This document shows positions 1 to 9,279 of a stretch of DNA of 64,000 nucleotides, one piece after another. The position numbers and the translations under genes were made by a program. The first letter of the stretch is position 1; the number at the start of each line of letters is the position of its first letter. This DNA is from Comamonadaceae bacterium 2PF (GTDB taxonomy: Bacteria; Pseudomonadota; Gammaproteobacteria; Burkholderiales; Burkholderiaceae_C): the NCBI GenBank assembly GCA_005502875.1, contig SCMV01000010.1:28874-92873 (forward strand), in the 5' to 3' direction. A model generated the notes under the pieces. That model saw nothing but the letters and a program-made list of their open reading frames with translations. It searched no databases and was not told the DNA's origin.

Positions 1-1515
1 GCCGAAGAGGCCTACGCCATCTCGGCCGGTGACAACGACGACCGCGTGGCCGCGTTGCGTGCTGTCGTGGCCAAGGGCGATCCGGCCCTGCCGGCCTTCC
101 TGCACGCCCTGGCCGACGACACCGTCAAGGTGGCCGGCAAGCGCGCTTACATCGTGTACGGCGACGACGTGAAAGACGCCGCCACGGGCGAGCCGGCCAA
201 GCTGCCCGAAGGCGCCGAAGACGTCGTCAACAACAACCGCATGGGCAGCGAGATCGAGGCCGCGCTGGCCATCGGCAAGCTGACATCGGCCGATCGCGAC
301 GAGCGGGCTGCTGCCATCGAGGCGCTGTCCAGCGCGGCCGACGAGTCGCAACTGGCCACCATCGACAAGGCCCTGGCTGCCGAGTCCGATGCGCAGCTGC
401 TCAAGCAGCTCAAGACCGTGCGCTCCAAGGCCCTCTTGAACTCGCAAGACCCTGGGCGACGCCTCGAAGCCGTCAAGGCCCTGGGTGCCGATGCCTCGCC
501 CGAGTCCCGCTCCTTGCTGATGGAGCGCATGAACGATGCCGCCGAAACCGACGCCACCGTCAAGGGCGCGCTGCAGACGGCCCTCGACGCCGTCAACCGC
601 AAGCTGGCCTGGGGCGAGCACGCAGGCGTGCTGTTCACCGGCATCAGCCTGGGATCGATCCTGTTGCTGGCTGCGCTCGGCCTGGCCATCACCTACGGCC
701 TGATGGGCGTCATCAACATGGCGCATGGCGAGCTGATGATGATCGGCGCCTACGCCACCTTCGCGGTGCAGAACGTTTTTCGCGCCTACTTCCCCGAGGC
801 CTTCGACTGGTACATCCTGCTCGCGGTGCCGGCGTCCTTCCTGGCTGCGGCCCTGGTGGGCGCGGTGCTCGAGCGCAGCGTGTTCCGCTTCCTGTACGGC
901 CGCCCACTGGAGACGCTGCTGGCTTCCTGGGGCCTGAGCCTGATCTTGATGCAGGCCGTGCGCACCGTCTTTGGCGCCCAGAACGTGCAGGTCGAGAACC
1001 CGAGCTGGATGTCCGGCGGCTTCGATGTGCTGAGCAACCTCACGCTGCCTTACAACCGCCTGGTCATCATCGCCTTCGCAGCCGCCGTGCTCATCGGCAT
1101 GACCTTGCTCATCAACAAGACGCGCATGGGCCTGTTCGTGCGCAGCGTGACCCAGAACCGCCCGATGGCCTCCTGCATGGGTGTCAACACCGCCCGCGTC
1201 GACACCATGGCCTTCTCGCTGGGCGCAGGCATCGCCGGCCTGGCGGGCTGTGCGCTCTCGCAGATCGGCAACGTGGGCCCCGACCTCGGTCAGAACTACA
1301 TCGTGGACTCGTTCCTGGTGGTGGTCACGGGCGGTGTCGGCCAGATCGCCGGCACGGTGTACGCCGCGCTGGGGCTGGGCATGGTCAACAAGCTGCTCGA
1401 AGGCTGGTCGGGGGCCGTGCTGGCCAAGATCATGGTCCTGGTCATCGTGGTGATCTTCATCCAGAAGCGTCCGCAAGGTCTCTTCGCGATGAAGGGCCGC
1501 AGCGCCGAAGCCTGA
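1..1515 (+). CDS. urtB: Urea ABC transporter permease UrtB (5' partial)
   Basis: Inner-membrane permease subunit of the UrtABCDE urea importer. The frame is open from the first base, so the true start lies outside the window and 504 codons are visible. Roughly the first 200 visible residues form a soluble, Ala/Asp/Lys-rich helical extension; such an N-terminus is normal in UrtB and absent from the related amino-acid permease LivH. The membrane part follows, with the family signature GVINMAHGELMMIGAY near residue 236 and several hydrophobic segments to the C-terminus. The gene is followed after 12 bases by urtC, then urtD and urtE. UrtA, the binding protein, is presumably upstream. LivH is the alternative family, but the extension and the UrtE sequence favour urea. 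Confidence 0.93.
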   Translation, partial: AEEAYAISAGDNDDRVAALRAVVAKGDPALPAFLHALADDTVKVAGKRAYIVYGDDVKDAATGEPAKLPEGAEDVVNNNRMGSEIEAALAIGKLTSADRDERAAAIEALSSAADESQLATIDKALAAESDAQLLKQLKTVRSKALLNSQDPGRRLEAVKALGADASPESRSLLMERMNDAAETDATVKGALQTALDAVNRKLAWGEHAGVLFTGISLGSILLLAALGLAITYGLMGVINMAHGELMMIGAYATFAVQNVFRAYFPEAFDWYILLAVPASFLAAALVGAVLERSVFRFLYGRPLETLLASWGLSLILMQAVRTVFGAQNVQVENPSWMSGGFDVLSNLTLPYNRLVIIAFAAAVLIGMTLLINKTRMGLFVRSVTQNRPMASCMGVNTARVDTMAFSLGAGIAGLAGCALSQIGNVGPDLGQNYIVDSFLVVVTGGVGQIAGTVYAALGLGMVNKLLEGWSGAVLAKIMVLVIVVIFIQKRPQGLFAMKGRSAEA

Positions 1516-1527
1516 GGAAACAACAAC

Positions 1528-2667
1528 ATGAGTGCAGTGATGACTTCGAATCTGCCTGGCACCGGCATCACGGTGCCCCGCAGCGCCCTCGGCCCCCAGG
1601 GCTGGACGGCCCTGATGGCCGCCGTGATCACCGTGATGGTGCTCGCGCCGGTGCTCAACATGGTGGTGCCGGCCGACTCGGCCTTCCACCTCTCCGATTA
1701 CGCCGTCGCCTTGATCGGCAAGATCATGTGCTACGCCATCTGCGCGCTGGCCATGGACCTGATCTGGGGCTACACCGGCATCCTGTCGCTGGGACACGGC
1801 CTGTTCTTCGCCCTCGGTGGCTATGGCATGGGCATGTACCTGATGCGCCAGATCGGCCGCGACGGCTCGTATGGCGCCGACATCCCCGACTTCATGGTCT
1901 TCCTGGACTGGAAGCAGGTGCCCTGGCACTGGACGCTCAGCGAAAGCTTCATCGCCCAGATGCTGTTGGTGGTGCTGGTGCCCGGCTTGCTGGCCTTCGT
2001 CTTCGGCTTCTTCGCCTTCCGCTCGCGCATCAAGGGCGTGTACTTCTCGATCATCACCCAGGCGATGACGTTCGCGGCCATGCTGCTGTTCTTCCGCAAT
2101 GAAACGGGTTTTGGCGGCAACAACGGCTTCACCGACTTCAAGCGCATCCTCGATATCCCCATCGCTCAGCAGTCCACCCGCATGGTGCTGTTCGTGCTGA
2201 CGGGCCTTACGCTGATCGGCTTCTTCCTGATGGCCCGCTGGTTGGTGGGCACCAAGTTCGGCCGCGTGCTGCAGGCCATCCGCGACGCCGAGAACCGCGT
2301 CATGTTCTGCGGCTACAACCCGCTGGCCTACAAGCTCGCCATCTGGACGCTCTCGGCCGTGATGTGTGCCATCGCCGGTGCCCTGTACGTGCCGCAGGTC
2401 GGCATCATCAACCCCAGCGAGATGTCGGCTGCGGCCTCCATCGAAATCGCCATCTGGACGGCGGTGGGCGGTCGCGCCACGCTGATCGGCCCGATCATTG
2501 GCGCCTTCTTCGTCAATGGCGCCAAGAGCTGGTTCACCGTCGCCTTCCCCGAGTTCTGGCTGTACTTCCTGGGCCTGCTGTTCGTGCTGGTGACCCTGTT
2601 CCTGCCCGACGGCATCGTCGGTGGCATCAAGAAACTGCTCAACAAGAAGGCTGAGGTGAAGGCATGA
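1528..2667 (+). CDS. urtC: Urea ABC transporter permease UrtC
   Basis: Second membrane subunit of the urea importer, pairing with UrtB to form the channel. It has 379 residues, the usual UrtC length, with about ten hydrophobic segments. The LivM/UrtC motif LSLGHGLFFALGGYG lies at residues 87-101, and a coupling-loop region (AGALYVPQVGIINPSEM) sits in the C-terminal third. The ATG is preceded by a GAGGAAA ribosome site. The stop overlaps the start of urtD by 4 bases (ATGA), showing translational coupling in one operon. Confidence 0.94.
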   Translation: MSAVMTSNLPGTGITVPRSALGPQGWTALMAAVITVMVLAPVLNMVVPADSAFHLSDYAVALIGKIMCYAICALAMDLIWGYTGILSLGHGLFFALGGYGMGMYLMRQIGRDGSYGADIPDFMVFLDWKQVPWHWTLSESFIAQMLLVVLVPGLLAFVFGFFAFRSRIKGVYFSIITQAMTFAAMLLFFRNETGFGGNNGFTDFKRILDIPIAQQSTRMVLFVLTGLTLIGFFLMARWLVGTKFGRVLQAIRDAENRVMFCGYNPLAYKLAIWTLSAVMCAIAGALYVPQVGIINPSEMSAAASIEIAIWTAVGGRATLIGPIIGAFFVNGAKSWFTVAFPEFWLYFLGLLFVLVTLFLPDGIVGGIKKLLNKKAEVKA

Positions 2668-3563
2668 CCCCCGACCTGATGGAAGAAGGCAGCAAGACCC
2701 TGCTGCGCGCCCTGAACACGCCCACCAACGCGGGCGAATCGGGTGGCCGCGAGGCCAATTACGGCCGCGTGGTGAATGACCCGAACCAGGTCGACCTGAC
2801 CCACGGCTCCATCCTCTACCTCGACGACATCGAGGTCAGCTTCGATGGTTTCAAGGCGCTCAACAAGCTGAGCCTGGACATCGCGGTCGGCGAGATGCGC
2901 TGCATCATCGGCCCCAACGGCGCGGGCAAGACCACGATGATGGACGTCATCACCGGCAAGACCCGACCTGACAGCGGCTCGGCCTTCTTTGGCGCGACCA
3001 TCGACCTGCTGAAAAAGCGCGAGAACGAGATCGCCCAGATCGGCATCGGCCGCAAGTTCCAAAAGCCCACCGTTTTCGAGCACCTGAGCGTGTTCGAGAA
3101 CCTCGAGCTGGCGCTCAAGGCCGACCGCCGCGCGCGCGCCTCGGTGTTCTTCAAGCTCAGCGGCGAGCAGCTCGACCGCATCGGCGCCATGCTGCAGCTC
3201 ATCCACTTGAAGGACCAGGCTCAGCGCACGGCCGGCTTGCTCTCGCACGGCCAGAAGCAGTGGCTGGAGATCGGCATGCTGCTGATGCAGGACCCCAAGC
3301 TGCTGCTGCTCGACGAGCCCGTGGCCGGCATGACCGACGAAGAGACCGAGCGCACCGCCGAGCTGTTCCTGTCGCTGGAGGGTGCGCACTCGCTGGTGGT
3401 GGTCGAGCACGACATGAAGTTCATCCACGAGCTCACCACCCAAGGCCCCACCGCTGGCAAGAAGAAGGTCACCGTGCTGCACGAAGGCTCGGTGCTGGCC
3501 GAGGGCACGCTGGCCGATGTGCAGGCCAACGACAAGGTCGTCGAGGTCTACCTCGGTCGCTGA
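2664..3563 (+). CDS. urtD: Urea ABC transporter ATP-binding protein UrtD
   Basis: Cytoplasmic ATPase energising urea import together with UrtE. Of 299 residues, the first 50 or so are a poorly conserved extension. Then come Walker A GPNGAGKT (83-90), signature LSHGQ (193-197), Walker B LLLLDEP (213-219) and the H-loop histidine near 249, so all catalytic elements are intact. After the H-loop, residues 258-268 (TTQGPTAGKKK) look like a short insertion before the conserved VTVLHEGSVLAEG; its effect is unknown. The start overlaps the urtC stop and urtE follows after 24 bases. Confidence 0.94.
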   Translation: MTPDLMEEGSKTLLRALNTPTNAGESGGREANYGRVVNDPNQVDLTHGSILYLDDIEVSFDGFKALNKLSLDIAVGEMRCIIGPNGAGKTTMMDVITGKTRPDSGSAFFGATIDLLKKRENEIAQIGIGRKFQKPTVFEHLSVFENLELALKADRRARASVFFKLSGEQLDRIGAMLQLIHLKDQAQRTAGLLSHGQKQWLEIGMLLMQDPKLLLLDEPVAGMTDEETERTAELFLSLEGAHSLVVVEHDMKFIHELTTQGPTAGKKKVTVLHEGSVLAEGTLADVQANDKVVEVYLGR

Positions 3564-3587
3564 CGCAGGGTTTCAAGAAAGAACAAC

Positions 3588-4292
3588 ATGCTGAAGGTTG
3601 AAAGCGTCAATCAGTACTACGGCGGCTCGCACATCCTGCGCGGCCTGAGCTTCGAGGCCAAGGTCGGCGAAGTGACGGTCGTGCTCGGCCGCAACGGCGT
3701 GGGCAAGACCACGCTGCTCAAGAGCCTGATGGGCCTGGTGCCCATCAAGAGCGGCGACATCCAGCTCGACGGGCGCTCCATCGATGGCACCAAGCCCTAC
3801 GAGCGCGTGCGCCTGGGCGTGGGCTACGTGCCCCAGGGCCGCGAGATCTTCGGCCGCCTCACCGTGGCCGAGAACCTGCAGATGGGCCTGGCCAGCAAGC
3901 CCGGCAACACGCCCCTGCCCGAGCAGCTCTTCGAGCTGTTCCCGGTGCTCAAGCAGATGCTGCACCGCCGTGGCGGCGACCTCTCTGGTGGTCAGCAGCA
4001 GCAGCTCGCCATCGCCCGAGCACTGGCCGCCGGCCCCAAGATCCTGATCCTGGACGAGCCCACCGAGGGCATCCAGCCCAGCATCATCAAGGACATCGGC
4101 CGGGCCATCCGCAAGCTGGCCGACGAGGGCCTCAACGGCCAGAAGATGGCCGTGGTGCTGGTCGAGCAGTTCTACGACTTCGCCGCAGAGCTGGCCGACC
4201 AGTACCTGGTCATGGAGCGCGGCGAGATCATCCGCCGTGGCCGAGGTGCCGACATGGAAGCCGACGGCGTGCGGCAGCTGATGTCCATCTGA
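3588..4292 (+). CDS. urtE: Urea ABC transporter ATP-binding protein UrtE
   Basis: Second ATPase of the urea importer, related to LivF. The 234-residue protein has Walker A GRNGVGKT (34-41), signature LSGGQQQQL (132-140) and Walker B ILDEPTEGIQP (from 154). The EGIQPSII sequence after Walker B is the feature that usually separates UrtE from branched-chain amino-acid LivF. An AAGAAAG ribosome site precedes the ATG. This is the last gene of the visible operon. A weak CCGGG hairpin without a T-run follows. Confidence 0.94.
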   Translation: MLKVESVNQYYGGSHILRGLSFEAKVGEVTVVLGRNGVGKTTLLKSLMGLVPIKSGDIQLDGRSIDGTKPYERVRLGVGYVPQGREIFGRLTVAENLQMGLASKPGNTPLPEQLFELFPVLKQMLHRRGGDLSGGQQQQLAIARALAAGPKILILDEPTEGIQPSIIKDIGRAIRKLADEGLNGQKMAVVLVEQFYDFAAELADQYLVMERGEIIRRGRGADMEADGVRQLMSI

Positions 4293-4416
4293 GCAGCTTT
4301 GCCGCTCATTGACCCGGTTGACGCCGGGTGAAATGGGCGCGCATCAGGGCCTCCCAGGGGCGCGCGGTAGACTCGCGGCTCCCATTTTTCTGCCCCCGGC
4401 CTTGAAAGGACCCGCC

Positions 4417-4770
4417 ATGCCCGTCGTCACCACCACCTCCGGCCTCCAGTACGAAGACACCGTCGAAGGCTCCGGCGAAGTCGCCAAGGCTGGCGCCCAC
4501 GTCACCGTGCACTACACCGGCTGGCTGTACGAGAACGGCGTCAAGGGCGCCAAGTTCGACTCCAGCAAGGACCGCCGCGACCCGTTCGAGTTCCCCCTGG
4601 CCGCCGGTCACGTCATCCGTGGCTGGGACGAAGGCGTGCAAGGCATGAAGGTCGGCGGCACCCGCATCCTGGTGATCCCGCCCGCACTGGGCTATGGCGC
4701 CCGTGGCGCTGGTGGCGTCATCCCTCCCAACGCCACCCTGATGTTCGAAGTCGAGCTGCTGGGCGTCTGA
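4417..4770 (+). CDS. FKBP-type peptidyl-prolyl cis-trans isomerase
   Basis: Small single-domain FKBP of 117 residues, predicted cytoplasmic because no signal peptide is visible. It catalyses cis-trans isomerisation of X-Pro bonds. Family landmarks are VTVHYTGWL near residue 30, the active-site run RGWDEGVQGM, and the C-terminal LGYGARGAGGVIPPNATL stretch followed by the FEVELL strand. The chosen ATG follows a GAAAGGA ribosome site; a longer in-frame extension upstream has neither ribosome site nor homology. The DUF1841 gene starts 3 bases after the stop, suggesting co-transcription. Confidence 0.92.
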   Translation: MPVVTTTSGLQYEDTVEGSGEVAKAGAHVTVHYTGWLYENGVKGAKFDSSKDRRDPFEFPLAAGHVIRGWDEGVQGMKVGGTRILVIPPALGYGARGAGGVIPPNATLMFEVELLGV

Positions 4771-4773
4771 GCG

Positions 4774-5205
4774 ATGTTCGCGCCCTCTCAGGAGCAGGTT
4801 CGGCGCTTTTTTTGCGGGACCTGGGCCAAGCACCAGGCCGGCCAGCCCCTGACGCCCCTGGAAACCCAGGCGGCCGACTGGATCGCGCAGCACCCTGAGT
4901 ACCACGCCGACCTGTCGGACGTGGAGGCGGCGGTGGCGGCGGTCTTCGAGGTGGAGGAAGGGAGAACCAACCCCTTCTTGCACCTGTCCATGCACCTGTC
5001 GATCACCGAGCAGGTGAGCATCGACCAGCCTCGGGGCATCCGGGCAGCGGTCGAGCTGTTGGCCAACCGGCGCCAGTCGCTGCACGAGGCGCACCACGAG
5101 GTGATGGAGTCCCTGGGCGAGATGGTCTGGGAGTCACAGCGGTTCGGCAAGCCGTTTGACGGCGAACGCTACATCGACCACATCCGTCAGCGCGCGACGC
5201 GTTGA
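4774..5205 (+). CDS. DUF1841 family protein
   Basis: Conserved hypothetical protein of 143 residues, characteristic of beta- and gammaproteobacteria. It starts with the family's MFxPSxxQVRxFF pattern and contains PLTPLE near residue 26, then the block NPFLHLSMHLSITEQ around 70-85 followed by SIDQPRGI. There is no signal peptide and no membrane segment, so it is probably cytoplasmic; the His-rich core could bind a metal, but no function is established. It lies 3 bases after the FKBP gene. The family call rests on recognised sequence pattern. Confidence 0.85.
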   Translation: MFAPSQEQVRRFFCGTWAKHQAGQPLTPLETQAADWIAQHPEYHADLSDVEAAVAAVFEVEEGRTNPFLHLSMHLSITEQVSIDQPRGIRAAVELLANRRQSLHEAHHEVMESLGEMVWESQRFGKPFDGERYIDHIRQRATR

Positions 5206-5306
5206 CCTGTGGCAGCCCTTCACACGAGGGGTTGCTCACCACCCTGCGGCATGGTGGCGCCACATAAACTGTGGACTTGTACCGGTCTTTTTCAACGGAC
5301 TCGCCC

Positions 5307-8300
5307 ATGCCCATCCTCGCCATGTCCTCAGGCACCGTCACCGCCATCTGGGGTGCCGCCTTCCTTCGCCTGCCCAACGGGCAGCTCAAGCCCCTGAAGG
5401 TGGGTGACAAGGTGCTGGGTGGTCAGCAGGTGATCACCGAAGACGATGGCCTGGTGCAGATTTCGCCGGACGGCGATGTCACGCCCCTTGCGCGGGCCTC
5501 CGCCGAAACCGAACGCGTCATCGCCGACCTGGCCCAGCCCGACCCGCTTGAGGCGCCTGCTGCCGGTTTGCAGGGTGCCCCAGGTGCAAGCCTGTCCGAT
5601 GGCCTGCGCGTTGAGCGCATCAGCGAGGCCGTCACGCCGCTGTCGTTCACGTACGGCACCGAGCGCGTGCTGCCTCCGCCCATCTTCGCGGTGACCGCAC
5701 CAGACGACGCTGGCGTCGGCACGCAGCCCGCTGACCCGGTCAATCCGGCTCCGCCGCCCCCTGCGCCGCTGCCCACCTTGTCGATCGACGACGTCCGTGT
5801 CAACGAGGGCGCTGGCTACGCCACCTTCACCATCACGTTGAGCGAGCCCAGCACCGAGCCCGTGACGGTCAGCTACGTGACGCAGAACGCGCCTTCATCG
5901 CTCGGGACCCTTGCCAATGCGGGGCCGGACTACACCCCCACGCTCACCGCCGGCACCGTCACGATCCCTGCGAATCAAAGCTCGGTGCAGGTGCGCATCC
6001 CCATCGCCGACGACGACGTCTACGAGGGCGACGAGGTGTTCCAGGTGGTCCTGAGCGATGCGGTCAACGCCGACATCGACAGGGGCGTGGGGCTGGGCAC
6101 GATCGCCGATGACGGCTCCGGCACCTTTGACGGCTCGCCGAGCCAGCCTCTGCCCGACGACGACCGCCCCGTGGTCAGCGTGCTGGGCGGCCCGACCGTG
6201 ACCGAAGGTCAGCCCAGCGTCTTCACGGTGCAACTCAGCCATGCCAGTGCGACCCAATCGGTGGTGTTGAAGCTCGAGCCTCAAGCCGGTGTGGACGCAC
6301 CTGGCACCAGCGCGGTCGAGTCGGGCGCCACCCCCGGGGCCGACACAGCCGGGCCCCTGGAATACTGGGATGGTGTCACCCAGCAGTGGCTGCCGCTGAC
6401 CGATGGCCTGCTGACCTTCGCGCCGGGCCAAACCGCCATCCAGGTGCGCGTGCCCACCGTCAACGACTCGCCCGCCGAGGGGGCTGAAACCCTGTCTTTG
6501 CAAGCCTCGGTGGTCTCTGGCGTGACCGCCAACACCTCGGCAGCGGCTCAGAACACCTTGCTCGACAACGACTTCGAAGCCCGCGTCTTCGAGTCTGGCC
6601 TGGCTGGGCGCACCGACCCGGCGCCGGCGCGCGTCTCGGGCAGCCTGTCCTTGCTCGACGACGCAGGCCTGCCCACCGAAGCCCGCCTGATCGCCCCGAC
6701 CGAGCAGGTCCTGGCCACGATCAACCAGCAGCCGCTGGTCTGGAAAGAGACCGCCCCCAACACCTTGACCGCCTACGCCGGCTCGGCGTCCAATGCGCCC
6801 GTGGTGGCCATCGCCCGGCTGGGCTCGGATGGTGCCTACTCGTTCGAGCTGCAGTCCGCCATCTTCCACCCGGTCACCCGCAACGAGGTCGACCTGGTGT
6901 TCGGGCTGCAGCCAGCGGCAGGCGCGAGTGGCCAGGCCTCCAGCCTGACCATCCATGTGGTGGACGATCAGCCCCGCCTGTCAGCGGCCCACGCCACCCA
7001 GGCTTCCATCCAGGACACCAATTTGCTGTTGGTGATCGACACCTCCTCCAGCATGGCAACGGCCAGTGGCGTGGACGGACTCAGCCGATTGCAGGCCTCG
7101 GTGCGCGCGGCCGAGCAACTCCTCGACAGCCACGACGACGTCGGCAGCGTGGCCGTGCGCCTGGTCACCTACGGTGCCCAAGCCCAGGCTGCCGGCGATG
7201 CCTGGATGACGGTGGCACAAGCGCGCCAGGCACTGGCCGCCTTGCAACCTGCGGCCACCGACGACGCTCGCCATGACCTGGCCCTGCAGGCCGCCCAATC
7301 GGCTTTTGCATCGCCTGGTCGAATCGATGGCGCCCAGAACATCGCCTACGTGTTGTCCGACAGCACCCCCTCGGCCCAGGTTGCTCAGGCGCTCGGTCAG
7401 CTCGTGCCTGACTGGGTGAGCTTTCTCAAGCAGAACCACGTTCGCAGCGAGGCCGTGGGCCTGGTGCCAGGTGTGCAGGGCTCCTTGGATGGCCTGGCCT
7501 ACGACGGCATCGCCCGCTCCGACCTAGACGCCAGCTTGGTCAACACCTTCGCACAGCTGCCCGGTTTGCTGACGGGCCTGGCGCCAGATGCCATCGGCGG
7601 CAACCTCGTGCGCGATGCTGGCCGTGGGGTGGCGGGTGGTGCCGACGGTGTTCCTCACCTGGACAGCGTGACCATCGATGGCCAGACCTACCTCTACCAG
7701 GCTGGGCAAACCGATTTGAGCGTGACCACACAGGCAGGCGGTGTGTTCCACATCGACCTGATCACCTCCGACTTCACCTATGTGCCGGCGGCGGCAACAC
7801 CTGTGGAGACCATTGCCTTCAGTGTCACCGACCGCGATGGTGACGTCGCCTCCTCCAGCCTGACCTTGCGGGTGGACCAAGCCCGCACGCAGCTTGGCAC
7901 GGAACGCGGTGATGTGCTGACCGTGACGACCGGAGCCGGCACCTTGCTGGGCGGTGCTGGTGGCGACTCGTTGACGGGTGGCTCGGGCAACGATGTGCTT
8001 TACGGCCACGAGGGCAACGACAGCCTTGTGGGCGGCGCCGGGTCCGATTGGTTGGTGGGCGGGGCCGGCAACGACCGGCTCACGGGTGGCGCGGGCAGCG
8101 ACGTGTTCGCCTGGCGCCTGGCGGACATCGGCGATGGCTCAGGCGCAATCGACACCATCACCGACTTCAGCACGCGGCAGCTGTCCAGCGGCGGTGACGT
8201 GCTCGACCTGCGCGACCTGTTGCAAGGCGAGAACCTGGTCAATGTCAGCGGCAACATCGCCGACTACCTGCGGGTGGAGACCTTCGGCAGTGGCGCGTCA

Positions 8301-8480
8301 ACGGGCACACGTATCGACATCAGCAGCCAGGGCGGCTTTGCCACGGGCACAGCACACATCGACCAGCAAATCATCCTGGAAAAGGCCAACTTGCTGGGGC
8401 TGAGCTCGGCTAGCGCCTCCCAGCAACAGGTCATCCTCGACCTGATTGCCCAGGGGCGCTTGCTGGTGGACGTGACCTGA
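5307..8480 (+). CDS. LapA-like RTX surface protein with retention module, Calx-beta, VWA and RTX repeats
   Basis: Large predicted type I-secreted protein of 1057 residues from this ATG; a GTG 36 bases upstream is an alternative. Residues 1-80 resemble the N-terminal retention module of LapA-type adhesins, followed by a PAAG motif at 84-87 that could be a LapG-type cleavage site. A Pro-rich spacer (about 138-156) leads to a Calx-beta domain (157-265) and a second Calx-beta-like domain (285-420). A VWA domain has the MIDAS motif DTSSS (about 570-760), followed by a VCBS-like segment. Six RTX nonapeptides of the GGAGNDRLT type (871-935) precede a type I secretion C-terminus. The secretion apparatus and LapD/LapG are not in the window. 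Its role in adhesion is inferred. Confidence 0.85.
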   Translation: MPILAMSSGTVTAIWGAAFLRLPNGQLKPLKVGDKVLGGQQVITEDDGLVQISPDGDVTPLARASAETERVIADLAQPDPLEAPAAGLQGAPGASLSDGLRVERISEAVTPLSFTYGTERVLPPPIFAVTAPDDAGVGTQPADPVNPAPPPPAPLPTLSIDDVRVNEGAGYATFTITLSEPSTEPVTVSYVTQNAPSSLGTLANAGPDYTPTLTAGTVTIPANQSSVQVRIPIADDDVYEGDEVFQVVLSDAVNADIDRGVGLGTIADDGSGTFDGSPSQPLPDDDRPVVSVLGGPTVTEGQPSVFTVQLSHASATQSVVLKLEPQAGVDAPGTSAVESGATPGADTAGPLEYWDGVTQQWLPLTDGLLTFAPGQTAIQVRVPTVNDSPAEGAETLSLQASVVSGVTANTSAAAQNTLLDNDFEARVFESGLAGRTDPAPARVSGSLSLLDDAGLPTEARLIAPTEQVLATINQQPLVWKETAPNTLTAYAGSASNAPVVAIARLGSDGAYSFELQSAIFHPVTRNEVDLVFGLQPAAGASGQASSLTIHVVDDQPRLSAAHATQASIQDTNLLLVIDTSSSMATASGVDGLSRLQASVRAAEQLLDSHDDVGSVAVRLVTYGAQAQAAGDAWMTVAQARQALAALQPAATDDARHDLALQAAQSAFASPGRIDGAQNIAYVLSDSTPSAQVAQALGQLVPDWVSFLKQNHVRSEAVGLVPGVQGSLDGLAYDGIARSDLDASLVNTFAQLPGLLTGLAPDAIGGNLVRDAGRGVAGGADGVPHLDSVTIDGQTYLYQAGQTDLSVTTQAGGVFHIDLITSDFTYVPAAATPVETIAFSVTDRDGDVASSSLTLRVDQARTQLGTERGDVLTVTTGAGTLLGGAGGDSLTGGSGNDVLYGHEGNDSLVGGAGSDWLVGGAGNDRLTGGAGSDVFAWRLADIGDGSGAIDTITDFSTRQLSSGGDVLDLRDLLQGENLVNVSGNIADYLRVETFGSGASTGTRIDISSQGGFATGTAHIDQQIILEKANLLGLSSASASQQQVILDLIAQGRLLVDVT

Positions 8481-8498
8481 CGCGGGGGCCGCGCTGGC

Positions 8499-9173
8499 TC
8501 AGCGCCAGCGTGACTGCGGCACGGTCCGCAAGTCGCCGGGCAGGGTGGCGATGTAGCCCGCCAACTGCTTGAGCTCTGCCGGGGTGAACATGCGCGCCTG
8601 AGTGGCCATGATCGCGTTGCCGCGGCCGACGGCGGCATTGCCCTCGACCTGGTAAGCCTTCAGCGACACGTACAGGTAGTCGGCGTGCTGGCCGGCCACC
8701 TTGGGGTAGCTGCCGTCGATGGGCTTGTTCATGCCTTCGCCGTGGCAGCTCAGGCAGGCGCCCTTGGTCAGCAAGGCCTGGACCTGTGCCGACGCAGCAG
8801 GCGCTGCTTTGGCCGCAGGCGCAGGCACGCCCTTGCCGTTGGCTTCGTAGAAGACGGCCAGGTCGGCGATGTCCTGGTCGCTCAGGCTGGCGGCGATGCC
8901 GCGCATCGAGGGGTGCTTGCGCTCGCCCTGGCGATAGGCGGTCAGCGCTGCCGCGATGTATTTGGCGTTTTGCCCCGAAATCATCGGCACCTTGTGCACC
9001 TCGGGGAAGCTGGCCTGGTAGCCCGGGATGCCGTGGCAGCCGATGCACATGGCGACTTTCTGGCGGGCGTTGTCGGGGTTGCCGACGACGTCCTGGGCGA
9101 GGGCGTGGCCCCCAGCGGCTGCGATCAGGCCGGCGGTGACCAGCGAACGGATCGGGTGGGAAAGTGTTTTCAT
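8499..9173 (-). CDS. Dihaem cytochrome c (c4-like)
   Basis: Periplasmic electron-transfer protein of 224 residues with a signal peptide (cleavage near AQ, residue 26-27) and two CxxCH haem sites: CIGCH at 43-47 and CLSCH at 141-145. Each site is followed by a c-type domain with a distal Met-containing segment, so the architecture is that of a tandem class I, c4-like cytochrome. The chosen ATG gives a normal signal peptide; an upstream in-frame extension does not. It converges on the RTX gene and is divergent from the MoxR gene. The redox partner cannot be told from the context. Confidence 0.88.
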   Translation of the reverse strand: MKTLSHPIRSLVTAGLIAAAGGHALAQDVVGNPDNARQKVAMCIGCHGIPGYQASFPEVHKVPMISGQNAKYIAAALTAYRQGERKHPSMRGIAASLSDQDIADLAVFYEANGKGVPAPAAKAAPAASAQVQALLTKGACLSCHGEGMNKPIDGSYPKVAGQHADYLYVSLKAYQVEGNAAVGRGNAIMATQARMFTPAELKQLAGYIATLPGDLRTVPQSRWR

Positions 9174-9279
9174 GGGGCTGTCAGGAGAGAATGACGGGCG
9201 GGGAAACACACGGGTGACCAAACCATTATTGGGGCCCGCCCTATACTCGAACACAGTAACAACCCGGTTGAGTCAGCGC

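Noticed and set aside
4312..4329. Hairpin ACCCGG-N6-CCGGGT after urtE as a terminator
   Set aside because: Only a 6-bp stem and no T-run follows; too weak to call.
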